Below are positions 43,270 to 54,671 of a stretch of DNA of 64,000 nt, in pieces (within the stretch, counting starts at the first letter, position 1; each line of letters begins with the position of its first letter). The stretch comes from Castanea sativa (Eukaryota; Streptophyta; Magnoliopsida; Fagales; Fagaceae): contig NC_134017.1 in assembly GCF_040712315.1 (NCBI RefSeq), positions 28,565,273-28,629,272 of the forward strand, given 5' to 3'. Position numbers and translations under genes: made by a program. The notes beneath the pieces are model-generated. The model was not told the origin of the DNA, made no database searches, and saw only the letters and a list, made by a program, of their open reading frames with translations.

Positions 43270-46200
43270 CTACCAACTCCTGATCCACTTCCAATTCCTT
43301 TTCCAGCTCCAGCTCCATCTCCTTTTCCATATCTGCCAACTACACTGCTTCTAGCAACACTTGTTTAGGTTGAAACCTATAATAATAGATACATTGGACC
43401 ATATGGTAAGCACACAACAAACTCAATGACCAAATATTGACAATATGCAAATAACAAGCACAATGTGTAGTATATATATAATATGGCAATTACTATAGTG
43501 GATTGACTTCCAGCAACACTTGATAGGAGATGATCCTCTTCCACTCTTAAGCCCATAAGCACATGATTACCTCTGGTTCTTTTAACCTTGAACAAGTTCA
43601 AAAATTTTGTAGTTAGCAACTACAATAGGTAAGTAGCACAATAAAAAACTTATTTAGCAATAAGCAAGTATTAATACATGGTTTTGGCTCCTTGTATTTG
43701 TTGTTGCTCCTTGTCTTTGCTTAGTCTAGCCCTCATTAGCATCATTAGATTTGGGGGATAATTTGCATCCTTTTTTGTTGTGACCCAATTGTCCATAATT
43801 GCCACATTTTTGTGCTGCAAATGATTTCTTCAACTTATGTGAAATCCTTGGTGCCTCGTTAGTAGATTTCGTCCTCTTGTTCTTCTTTGGTCTTCCAAGT
43901 CATACTAGCATCTTTGGAGGAAAAATCTTATCACTTACTTCATTTGGCCAAAAATCCTCACCATTGGTAGGCTGGATGAGGTGTGAGTATGTTCTAGGGT
44001 AAGTCTCAACCTTGTAATAGCTAAGTACATAGTTTTCTGCCTTTTCTTTCTTATAAGAAATTGCTGAAACCACATGCATGCAAGGGATGCCGGTTATATC
44101 CCATCTATAGCAAGTACATGTATGCTTCTCCAAATCAACTACAAACTGCTTTCCCTTACAATGCACTTCAAACTTCGATCCACCAGACTATGTAGATGTG
44201 CAATCCCTAGTTACTTCCTTGTTAACTTCAAATTTATCTTGAATCTTAGGACAAATTGGGCCAAACTTCTTCAACATTGTATCTCTGTTTCTTGGGACTG
44301 TTTTCATAAGATACCTCCTAATCATCTCACACATAGTCAATATAGACTTATCCCTAGCATTAACAATCTTAGAGTTAAATGACTCACAAAGATTGCTCAA
44401 TAGCATGTCACACTTAGGTCATGTACTAAAAGCTTGTCTACTCCAATGTGCACAATCAATACCTATCAAATGCCCATAAACATTAACATCTACCTTTCTC
44501 ATCATCTCCATCTTTGCCTCAAACCTAAGTCTGGTGGTCTCTCTTGTTGCTGCCCACACTAAATCCTTCAGTAGTTTGCCCTTGTGCTCCTTCTTGAAGT
44601 TAGCATATACATGCCTAACACAGAACCTTGTATGTGCTTCAGGAGCAACTTTTGCAAGAGCAAGAAGTAAGTCCTATATTAAAAACAAAACAAATACATT
44701 GGGTAGTACGTAGATACTAAATAATATGTAAATTATTTTAAGTCTAATATTATACAACAAATGGTAAGATTAAACTTACATAAATAATTACTTACCTTCT
44801 GTTGATCAGAAATAAAGGTCCAGCCACATTCCCTCACAAGACCAATATCAGCTAACAACTCCAAAAACCATGACCAACTGTCCATGTTCTCACCCTCACA
44901 AACAGCAAATGCTATTAGGTACATCCCGTCATTCCCATTAATTCCAACAGCTGCTAGTTGTTGCCCCTTAAAAAACTCTCTTAAATGACAAGCATCAAGA
45001 CTAATAATTAGCCTACATTCCTCCATAAATCCAGTTTTACAAGCAACTAGACACTCACACACATTCATTTGAAGTGCAATGTGGGTATGTGCAGATTAAT
45101 TTTAGTTGTGGTGCTTGGATTAGAAGATCTCAGCTCTTTACAATAATCTCTAGCTCTTTCAAACTAGTAGGAGAACCTTCCTTTAAGCATCTCAATACGA
45201 TCTACCTAGACCTAAAGGCTCTGTCCAAGGATATGTCTACTTGAAATTAACTCATTATACCTTCCTTTATCTCATCACTCTTGATTTTGGGTCTCCCATT
45301 AAACACCTCTAGCCATGTAACTGCAATCCACCTTGCAAACACCATCCTACTATGTAAAGCCCTAGAACAAGTATGTTTTCCACGATAGGTTTTCCCTAGA
45401 AACGAGTTTTCTTCACGGTCCCATGAGGTATAATTATACCACTCACAATTTTCACATTTGTAACTCACCTTGTGAGATTCGTTCTTACCAATTAACAATG
45501 GATATCAATGCTTGATTCTATAAGATTGTATTGCCCTCTTGAATTCCTTATGGTAACTAAACAACATCCCCTTGTCAAAAACAAGGCAAGGCATATCAAC
45601 CTTAGCCCTAAATTTAGTGTACTTGGGGTGCTCTTCATCATTCTCAGAGTTGACAGGCGTATACAAGACATTAGAGTGCCCATAATCACTTTTCCCACTT
45701 CTTATATCATGTTCCTCATCACTAAAGCAAGCGGGTGCCCAATTTGATTTTTTTTCTCGTAAGGGTTTAGGTTGGATTGGTCATAGGGAGTGGATGGGAC
45801 AATGTGAGTGGATGGGTCAATAGGGGAGGATGGTTTTTCATATTTATCAAATTCATTGTCACCCACCAAATCAACATAGTCCTCATCAAAAAAATTGCTA
45901 TCTACTCCAACCCCTTCATCAACTTCTTTATAACACTCATGCTCATCATCACCTTCATTACCTTGAACCTCATCAACTTGTTCCTCAACAACTTGTTCAA
46001 CATGCTTTACATATATGTGTATTAACTTTTCGGGTGCAAATTCTAACCAGTCATGTAGGGCCCCAACATCACCATCTTTATTCAATGGACATAAGCCATT
46101 ATGAAGTTCCATCTAAGGAATCTGGTAAAGAAATTGTGCTACATTCGTAGGCATATAAAAAACAATAAGAATGTCAATATCAACATTAGAGACCCTTGAT

Positions 46201-46337
46201 TCAGTCCCTTTAACAAATTCAACATGTGTATAACTATGCATAATGAATACCCCTCCATGATGTATAGACATATCAAATAGATGATCCATATTTAATGCCC
46301 TACACACACGTGTAAATGCATCACTAAAATATAACAT
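43270..46337 (-). pseudogene. Mutator-like (MULE) transposase, decayed
   Basis: Domains on the minus strand in order: an N-terminal PB1-like region (IHHGGVFIMHSYTHVEFVKG to LCPLNKDGDVGALHDWLEF, 46337-46010); an acidic spacer (45990-45750); a DNA-binding region with Cys/His (YKCENCEWYNYTSW, GKHTCSRALHSRM, 45460-45350); the transposase core with LISLDACHL and WTFISDQQK (45010-44795) and CESFNSKI; the SWIM zinc finger CTCYRWDITGIPCMHV (about 44121-44074); and a C-terminal knuckle (KCGNYGQLGHNKKGC, second Cys changed to Tyr) before a Gly-rich end near 43270. Stops and gaps separate nearly every block, so no active enzyme is possible. It would have moved the element by cut and paste. Confidence 0.9.
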
Positions 46338-47189
46338 TTAATTAATATATTACTAAAATATAATACACACATAAATGCAACAAAACATACATGTAGACAT
46401 GAGGCACAAAGCACAACACATGTACTGCTCACTTAGACCACAATCATTGCACTCGGTCAATTTACCAATTAAAATACATTATTTTACACCAGAAAATACA
46501 TATAGCTAATCATCATCCAACAGGCTAACCCACCAAAAATAAAGATCAATAAAGTAACCAAAACAAGACAAAATACAGCCAACTATATTATAATCCATTG
46601 ACAACAAAATAATACAAAACTAATCCCAATAAAAAAATATTCAAAGTGATATGAAAACCAAAAAAAAAAATCAAAGGAAAAAAAAACTTCACCATAAACA
46701 CACAGTTTCAATAAAGAAGCAAGTTGTACAATGAGTTTAAATCATACACATATAGACAGTTCCAGAAACAAATCAATCACCCAAACATTTATACAAAAAC
46801 CCCCCACCAAACCTAATCAACAAATCAATCACACGAGAAGAGCAGCTCACGATCGGGTTTATCTGGTTTTGTCATTGATGTGGCCGCTAAGGCTGCCTAG
46901 AGCCGCCGCCACTGCCTGAGTTGACAATCTTCAAGTTGCTATGGCCGCTACCGCTGGAATGATGGGTTCACAATGAGCTGGCGCCTTTCAGGTGGATGGG
47001 TTCACAATGAGCTAGCGTCTTTCAGGTGGATGGGTTCACGATGAAGCTTGCTCAAATGAATGGGAATAGCTTATGATTCACTGATTTGGGATTTTAGAAT
47101 TAAGCTGAAATAGTGTAGTTTTAGGATTGGATTTTTTGTGTTTTAGCTTAGGGAAAATGGTACCGTCTGTTTAGTGCCAGGTAACTTTT
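46338..47189. other. MULE 5' region, untranslated
   Basis: Upstream of the transposase on the minus strand. Mostly AT-rich, with one GC-rich patch (46840-46980) that could be leader or captured sequence. The short open frame at 46731-46919 shows no domain. Confidence 0.45.
46961..47045 (+). repeat. 34-bp tandem repeat, about 2.5 copies
   Basis: GATGGGTTCACAATGAGCT starts at 46961 and 46995, and a diverged copy at 47029. The 34-bp period is exact for these starts. Confidence 0.9.
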
Positions 47190-47400
47190 TATTTTTCATT
47201 GAAACGACGAAGTTTTGGGGCAAATTTGGAAAAAATAAAACACGTTAGCATGTGCATGTGTCACTTAACAACAAAAACTGACTGTAGGGTATGAATTGCT
47301 AACGGAACCAAATTTCAGGATGAAAAACCAAGTTTTCGAAACTTTGGGGTGTCAAATCCAGTCAACCCTAAATTTTAGGGTGTAATTTGCAATTTGCCCT
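47190..47400 (-). repeat. MULE terminal inverted repeat (one side)
   Basis: Read on the minus strand from 47400: AGGGCAAATTGCAAATTACA, CCCTAAAATTTAGGGTTGAC, and later TTGGTTCCGTTAGC. This is the characteristic terminus of a widespread dicot MULE family. The partner expected beyond 43270 was not found. Confidence 0.75.
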
Positions 47401-48439
47401 ATATTTAAATAGAAAGTGTGTGCTAATTTTTAGGAAAAAAAAAGTTTCCTTGGTGGAAAAAAAAAGTTTCCTTGGTAGCTTGTTGCTTTTGAATCTTGTT
47501 GAATTATAATTTTAACTCTATTTTTTTATTTTTAAGGAATAAAGATTATCTAATTAGATGAGGAATATTTTTGATATTTTCTAAAACCATAACTAACTTT
47601 CTGAATCCTCTTAATATATAAAGATAATATAATAGTATGATTTATATCAAGTTAACTATATTTGAAAATTGTAGGACTGTAAGAGGACGAATGATTGTTT
47701 TAATTGTTTGATATGATCTGATTGCACTTAAATACTAGTAAATTTACACTTAATAGTTCACACATTGTTTTTTAACAAAAATTTTTATAACAAATATATA
47801 AAATTCAATTTAAAAACCATCCATAATTGATGTATATTTTAAGAGATAAATATTCAAAATTTAGCACCTACTAATTAATCGTTTCTCCTAAATATTGAAA
47901 CTTTAGATGTTGAACCCCTTAAAAAATCTATAAGATGTAAATAAATTAGTTTGAAATTAAGTATAAATCATTTTGAATAATGAAAGAATGTAGGCACAAC
48001 TTTTTTGACTTCAAGTTAGTTTATGAAATAAGGATTTTATTTTGGATTATGATTTAGGCCAAATTAGCTTTGGATCTTTTGCATTTTGAGTTAATATATG
48101 CCCACCTAACGTACACATAACCTATCAACATAATGTAGGCATAACTAGCTTGGCCATCCAAAAAAATTTCTGACTCCACCACTAATTGAGCTAATCATGG
48201 GGATTGGGGAGAGATCCTAATTTGTACTTTTTTATCAAGTACGTTAGTTAGGCTATCATGATTTAGATAATAGTTGTACTGATTGAGTCCCTAAGGTAAT
48301 AGCATCCATCAAATCAAAAAGAAAAAATTATCAATAAGAAGAATCCTATGCTATAATAGTAGGTGAGAGAGAGAGGGAAGGTTTCTAGTTCCACCTTGTA
48401 AATTGGGTATAATAATAATAAAAAGATATTAATCATACA
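47401..48439. other. AT-rich spacer, no gene seen
   Basis: No coding evidence. Near 47440-47480 GGAAAAAAAAAGTTTCCTTGGT is locally duplicated. Near 48150 CTTGGCCATCCAAAAAAATT and TGACTCCACCA resemble the end of a degraded DNA transposon. Confidence 0.5.
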
Positions 48440-49450
48440 TGAGAAGTTTTTTTTTAGAAGGAAAAAAATAAATTTTATTAAGAAAGTCCAGTTAAATAAG
48501 CTTGGATGATCGGAAGATATTGTGGTGAAACATCCTTCATCCACACAACAAAGTCTGAGATATGCACAGCATACCTGGCAAGACTGTGAGAGACCCTATT
48601 ACCTTCTCTCTTAACATGAGAGTAATGTAATTGATTAAAAAAACAAGAGCATTAACATACATCTTATAGCAATGTACCATAATAGGACAAAACCTCTATA
48701 TTATTGGTTAGACGTTTCATTAGAGTTTTTGAGTCCCCCTCAAAAGCCACCTCTCTAACCACCCATTTTTTTTAATCAAAATCAATTTCCTGCAACACTC
48801 GATCTAGCCTTGCTTCATCTGTAAGTGTTTCGGCTAAGAACATTACAGAGGGATCTTTTGCTCTAATAATATCACTAAGCTCCTTCCCTATACGTAGGTT
48901 CCTAAGCCCATGATAGTTCCAAACTATGAGACTCATGATTCTTGGTAGGGCTAATTACCAACCTCCACCAATATAGAATGTAAGACTCCATCCTCCCATA
49001 AAAATTGCTTCTTCCTGCAAGGTAATTTAGAAAGTCCTTCAACATGTGAAAAAATTCTATTTTCTCCAACTACGTTTACTCTATCACTCCCTATGTTTCT
49101 TGCGTTTAATTGAGCATAGCCTTCAGTGTTTTTCCTTGCCAATCGGGTCCACATACGTTGAATATTTTGTTACTTTGCTATCCCATGCTTCTCACATGAC
49201 TGACTAGAGGTATATTTGGAAATAGCATCTAATTGGGTCATGAGATTAATGTGGTCGAATTTGGTTAGCTTTGAAACAATCTCATTTATGGTGACTTCAA
49301 ACAAATCAAGGGAAACAGCTATCCCTTGCTTTTTGGAGTTAAGACTTTCTGAAAATTGTGGGCTTTCAATGGAGTTGTTGATTACAGAATCATTTGGTTC
49401 CCGTACGTTTTGCATTACAATCAGAAAGTAACAAGGAGATTTTTCTTTAG
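48440..49450 (-). mobile_element. Internally deleted LINE
   Basis: On the minus strand the ORF1 C-terminal part (WTRLARKNTEGYAQL, 49154-48951) is followed by the ORF2 endonuclease start (VWNYHGLRNLRIGKEL, then DIIRAKDPSVMFLAETLTDE; about 48935-48800). This then passes almost directly to the RNase H end (AFEGDSKTLMKRLTNN, near 48740; HSLARYAVHISDFVVWMKDV, about 48600-48530). RT is missing, so about 3 kb of ORF2 has been deleted. The element ends in A-rich sequence near 48450. Its N-terminal limit near 49450 is approximate. Confidence 0.8.
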
Positions 49451-49622
49451 CTGTAACATATGCATAAGAGATATTGTAATTGATTTGAGAATGGTGAAAT
49501 TGATTCGGAGTTTGTCCAGTGGTTTTTCCCTTAAATGAGAAAGGGTTTTCTAAGTAAATATTTGTGCTTTTGTGTGTGACTGATATTTGGGATTGAAAAT
49601 ATTTCCGTTCAATCCATCTACC
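49451..49622. other. Possible LTR remnant
   Basis: Contains GTGGTTTTTCCCTTAAATGA and GGGTTTTCTAAGTAAA, a motif seen near the 3' ends of plant copia LTRs. It is too short to assign. Any gypsy-B 3' LTR would have been expected near here. Confidence 0.3.
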
Positions 49623-50795
49623 ATGTCGTCAACAAAAGGTGAAAGTTCTTCCCGTCATAAAAGGAAGGAGGTTGCACCGATGATCCACCTACCGAGACCG
49701 TGGGTGGAGAGGCTCCCCATTCCAAATCAAACCATTCTAAGAAGGACGAAGGGGGTCACGACCTGGGTAATAAGTGCCCTCCTCTCATTAACCCATGGTA
49801 TGCTACCCATATTCACTTCCCCGTAGTTCTCGGTGACTACTCACATCCTCCATCGGGTCATGTGTGGCTTTCCCTTTGCTACCATGATTCCAAAGTCTCT
49901 TGGGCTCCTTTGACTTCTTCTACCCCCGATCTCGACATCCGCCAAAGGACCTCACTACTTGTGCCCATTCTCTTTGATTTTGGGTCGGGTACATCATTGG
50001 GTTGGAAAGAATGGGTGGACACGGAGTTGTCTAATGTGGGTTTTATGGCGGCGTTACAGCAAACCAGTGTGTTGAAGGCCATCATTTCTTCCCGGTGTTT
50101 GTCTAACTATCAGGATTTGTTCAGCCTCCGCCACTTGATCTGTTAGTGGTGTAACACCACCTAAACCTTCTTCCTTTCTTGCGGCGAGATCACCATGACC
50201 TTAGAGGATGTGGCTAATCAACTGTTGCTACCCATTCTTGGTGACAAATACCCAAACAATATTGAGCTTTCCATCGAGAAGGAAGCCGTGGAAGCCAAGT
50301 TGAACTCACCCGTTTTGAGCAGGCTGAGGCCAATGACCTTGACCCTGTAGACTTTTGGGGTGCCAGATCTCCTTATGTTGATTTTCATGGCTTCTAGGTA
50401 CCTGAGGAGTGCATTACACATCTGGGGGCATCTATAGTAGCCGCATAGATTTCATGTAGGGAGCACTTCCTCAAGTTGCTGGGGTGTGTAATGAACGACA
50501 TTAAGTATACTTCATCGACGAGGTTTCTACTGAGAGCATCTTGTTGTGGAGGGCTGTAGTTCAGGAGTTAATCCGAGTTTGAATTGTTGTGGAGTTTCTT
50601 CTGAACCATTTGTGAGAGATTGCCCGAGCCCTCTTCATGAGCAAGGTCCAGCCTGTTGTAGACTCCATTGACACTCGCACTAAGAGTTTGAAGAAAGGGG
50701 TGGCAAACTTAGAGGCACGTCGTGAGCATCTTCTTTTCGGTGTTCCTGGCTCTTGCCACTTCGAGGACCAGACCTTTATTTCAGGCCTTTGATTC
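49623..50795 (+). pseudogene. Plant-mobile-domain gene, antisense gene of gypsy-B
   Basis: Starts near [17 protein letters not shown] (49623), shifts frame near 49700 and continues with CPPLINPWYATHIHFPVVLG, LFDFGSGTSLGWKEWVD and a plant mobile domain signature FFLSCGEITMTLEDVANQLL, PILGD (50168-50260). Stops occur at 50143, 50158 and 50348, and further frameshifts precede a coiled C-terminus (SLKKGVANLEARREHLLF) ending near 50790. It faces the minus-strand integrase remnant at 51179-51407, the same arrangement as in gypsy-A. I infer it is the antisense gene of a second Tat-type element. Plant mobile domain genes also exist as host genes (MAIN/MAIL) and in MULEs, which is the alternative. Confidence 0.7.
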
Positions 50796-51178
50796 CTTAG
50801 ACGTTTATCCCTTATGATGATGTAGCTTTATTTCCTTCTCCTATGTTTATTTCTTTCCTCCCATCTCTCCACAGTACACTTTATTTCTTCAGCACTTATG
50901 ACTTATTTTGATCAGTCTAGTATGACTTATAAATTTTGGGTTTGTAATCTATTATGCTACATCTACTACAACTATTATTATGCTTTATGATACAGTATAT
51001 TCTTGCTAATACTTCATGCATGATCTTCATTACGTTCTGCCTTTTGCTTTTAAACATGAGTTACAAGTAAAACACACTACAATGCCTTCTTGTGACACCA
51101 TATCTCTTGCAAGGGTGGTCACTAGAAGGAAAGAAAAAAAAAGAGAAAAAAAAAAAGGAATGATTACATAATATTTCC
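50796..51178. other. gypsy-B spacer
   Basis: AT-rich sequence between the convergent antisense gene and integrase remnant; no coding evidence. An A-rich stretch near 51130-51160 is present. Confidence 0.5.
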
Positions 51179-51407
51179 TTACGCATAATAGCATTTCAAC
51201 CATTTGCCATTAATGTGGTCATTCAAATCTTTTCCATCCACCTAGGCTAGGTGATATTACCCACTTGCATGTGCTTCCCTCACCACAAAGGGTCCTTCCC
51301 GCTTTAGTGAGAATTTAGATAGTCCTACCATACCTCGCCTGACATGGTCTGCTATCCTCAATGTTGACATTGTATTTTATCCACCCTCGATTTATGTCCC
51401 GTAGCCT
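51179..51407 (-). pseudogene. gypsy-B integrase C-terminus
   Basis: On the minus strand FSLKREGPFVVREAHASG and, after a stop, DGKDLNDHINGKWLKCYYA end at a TAA (51179-51181). This is the gypsy integrase tail (the WEGPFVV region and the final LKxYY). Upstream homology is cut where the gypsy-C LTR begins at about 51408, so gypsy-C probably inserted here. Confidence 0.75.
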
Positions 51408-54400
51408 GAAAAATCCAAAAATATTATTCTCTCCATGGGTCCGTAAGGACAGCCAGAATGACGTGGCATAACTTGTTCGAACACCAGAGCACACAAAGTG
51501 CCTTTTTAGCTAAAATGACCAAAATACCCCTGGTCAACCCTGGGTTGACTAAAAGTCAAAATCCCCTCAAAATATCACTTTTCACAGTTTTACATCAAAC
51601 CCGAGCTTTTCGGAGACTTTTGACAACTTTGACCCGGAGTTAACCCTCGGCAGGCCAAAAAACCCTAATTTTGATTAAGCTGTCAGAACGGGTTGAAACC
51701 AACACCATTACAAAGATTATCAAATTCTTAGTCCAATGACCATTCATGGGTCAAAATTAGAGTTATAACAGCCAAGATATTAGGAAAACCAAGCTAATAC
51801 ACTGATCGATGCACCACTAACTTCCGAGAGCCATAACTTTTGATCCGACCGTTGAATTTTCAAGTTCCATACCTTTTTAGAAATAGCAAGTCAAAATCTT
51901 TTCAGGGGTGTCAAGATCAACCCAATCTAAGGCCTTTTGAAGATGGCAACCCTACAAAGGTCGCTGCCTCAAAAAGCGCGTTGGGGCTATAAAAGGCTCC
52001 AAGCACCCCCCCCAAAAAAAAAAAGATTTTGCTTGGTTTTGCTCTCTACCTGGACGCTTTTTGCACATTTTTCCTCTCTTCCAAACACAAAAAACACATC
52101 AAAGCCTCTTGATTCTTCCTTCACCAAAAATATAAGGTATTGTTATTATAGCCAATCTTCTTCTCCTTAGTTCTACACTTTGGATTTGGGATTTATGGGT
52201 GTGGATGTAGCTTTTTAGCTACTATCCACACCCCTAACCCTCTAAATCTTTTTCTAGCATTTATCTTGCTCTTTTTGGCTTAATAATGTGATTTGTTGCT
52301 TTATCTAGCATGTTTCTTGCTTTTAGTATGCTTTTTAGCTTATTTCCATATGCTTCCATGTTTATTCATGTCCTAGTTGCCTTTCCTACATGCTTTATGC
52401 TTTACACCATTCTTTAGATGCTTAGATATTTTCATGCTTAGATCTTTTCTTTCCCAAGTTCTATTGTTTGGGTCTATATGCTCATATGCTTGATATGATG
52501 TCTTTGGCTATGCCTTGCTTAGATCTACATGTTTACATGCATGTTTCTATGCTGATATGTCTAGATCTATGTTTTCAAATGCTTGTATTCTTGGATTTTT
52601 GTTCTTCCATTCTTTTATGCCTACATTAACATGCTTAGATGTATGTTCATGTGCATTCATGTACCCTTCCATGCTTATATGTGTAGATTGGTTTGTTTAC
52701 ATACTTAGATCGATGTTCTCTACATGCTATACGTCATCATCTATGTGCTTGTGTGCTTCACGCCATGTTTACGTGCTTAGGCCTAGACCTTGTCTACCAT
52801 CCCATGTGCTATTGTAGCCATTCTGTTCCTTTTATCACATCTTCTTGTGTTTTGGCCTAATGGTTAGGACCCAATCTAGACTCTATGGTCTTTGTCATCG
52901 TCCATACACCGAGGCCCACATCAAAGGGTTTGGATCATTCTATTTGCATGTCTATGCTTGTTTACTTCTATGCTTAATGCTTGTGCTAGCCTCTCTTGTT
53001 TTGGGCTTTGCCATGTTTGACGCCCTCCGAGGGCTTGATCTTGTTTGGTTACATCTGACGCCCATGAGACCTTGTTCAGATGTAACCGTTTGGGAGGCAT
53101 CTCCGGATGCCGGGTTTCCCTATGCGTACCCTTCCCTTTCTTGCTCCGTGCAATGCTATGCTCACCATGTTTCTTCGCACCACCCATTGGCTTTCTAAGC
53201 ATCTTTATACAATTGCTCACATATCCCTGCATGAGTCTTGCTTGCTAATGTGTCATTCATGCTTCAACACAAAGAGGTTATGGCATTCGATCTAAACCTA
53301 CATGTTGTCCCTCGCGGACACCACCTTTTGTTTGTTTGTTTGCTTGCTTGTTTGCCTTCTTTCTTGTTTGCATGTTTTGCTCGCTTTCTTGTTTGTTTGC
53401 CTTTTAGTTCACTTGCTTATCTTGTTGCTTGTCACATCTCCTACCACATGCTATGCTTGCTTCGCTTGTATGCTTATTTGCTTTACTCCCATTGCGCATT
53501 ATCTCCTCATCTTTTCCTTCCATTGCTCGTCTGCTAGTTTCTTGTCTTTGCCTTTGCATGTACACACATAGAGCGAGGATGCATGGAGCTAGGGCACAGT
53601 CTCCCAGGCGCAAGAAAAAAGTGTGACGATGCAAGCATGTAAATATGAGCCAAGCGGCTATGTTTAGTAGGTTTAGGGGTCTAGCCTCTCCCATTTGGAT
53701 ATATGCTCTATTGAACCCCCTTCCTTCCCCCCTTCCCCCTCCTTTCTCTCTTAGATGGGTTTGTATTAGGTATATCATGCCATGTACCATTCGTCCTCAT
53801 CTCTAGAGTATGGTGACCCTTATTTACTTTCCTGCACCTATATTTTGGGCTATGCTCTAGGGATGTAGGCATTTACTTCCCTGCTCTATGTGCTTGCATC
53901 GTGCATGATGTATGTATATATATACCTGCTCGCCCCTTTTATGTGATTGTCACAGTCCATGTCACCTAAGGCAAGCAATGCCTAATTTCCGCCATGAAAG
54001 TGACATGTAGCCGAATTTTCACAATGGAAATCTGGTACTTTGCCCCAATGGCTTAGGAAAGTATAGATTGGGACCACACCCATTCAAAAGCCAAACCTCA
54101 AAGCCCCCATGCATGTAAAGCCCCAAAATCCAATGCCAAAATCATGTTTTTCACTACCAATCTCTGAAAATTAAGGTTTTATCAAAACAAAAGACTGTCC
54201 TTAGACAAGCGTTGTGGGGTGCCTAACTGCTTCCCCACACGTAACCAAACTTCCAGACTTAAGAATCAAGATTTTTTGCCATCTACATTAGATTAGGAAA
54301 AATGCAATTTTTTTTAGCCTAGGATTGGTAATAAAATCAACTAGAAATAGGTGACCAATCACACCTTAGATAAACCCAATGATTGGTGGCGACTTCACTT

Positions 54401-54650
54401 ACCTTTGGTAATCACTTAAAATTTGGCCAAGATTCTTGCCACACCTCCAAAGGTAGACAAATACCTTCCTTCACCGAGAGAGAGAGAGAGAGAGAAAGTG
54501 AGAGCACCCGAAGGTCCGTGCGAAACCACGCCAATCATTCAAGAGGGGCCTCCAATGGGCCCTGCGCGCTCGAGAGCGTTGCCACGACGAGTGATCGAAC
54601 GAAGGCTCGATAGCAGGTTTTTCTAATCGTTCGAGGCCCGGGAATCGACA
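51408..54650 (+). repeat. gypsy-C 5' LTR, about 3.2 kb
   Basis: Bounded by TGAAAAATCC and ATCGACA, the latter directly before the PBS. TATAAAA at 51988-51994 is in a good promoter context (GGGGCTATAAAAGGCTCC). From 52250 to 53600 the strand is rich in pyrimidines and ATGCTTA-type words. Open frames there (for example 53404-53790) have no domain. A (GA)n tract lies at about 54477-54497. A partner LTR is not in the window, so the start is inferred. Confidence 0.65.
51988..51994 (+). promoter_or_regulatory. TATA box of the gypsy-C LTR
   Basis: TATAAAA flanked by GC-rich sequence, the strongest core-promoter match in this LTR. A transcription start about 30 bp downstream would leave most of the LTR as R-U5. 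Confidence 0.6.
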
Positions 54651-54653
54651 GAC

Positions 54654-54671
54654 TGGCAACTCCACTGAGGA
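54654..54671 (+). other. gypsy-C primer-binding site
   Basis: TGGCAACTCCACTGAGGA, three bases after the LTR, resembles the PBS class of Tat/Ogre elements (TGGCGACTCC...). Confidence 0.75.

Noticed and set aside
45508..46150. Plus-strand frames across the MULE
   Set aside because: They are the antisense of the acidic spacer of the transposase, whose minus-strand domains are clear.
49623..50795. Considered as an intact host plant-mobile-domain gene (MAIN-like)
   Set aside because: Frameshifts and stops disrupt it, and its position facing a gypsy integrase remnant fits a transposon-borne gene better.
53302..53790. Several long frames rich in Cys, Leu and Phe, suggesting membrane proteins
   Set aside because: They come from T/C-rich LTR sequence, overlap in multiple frames and strands, and show no conserved motif.
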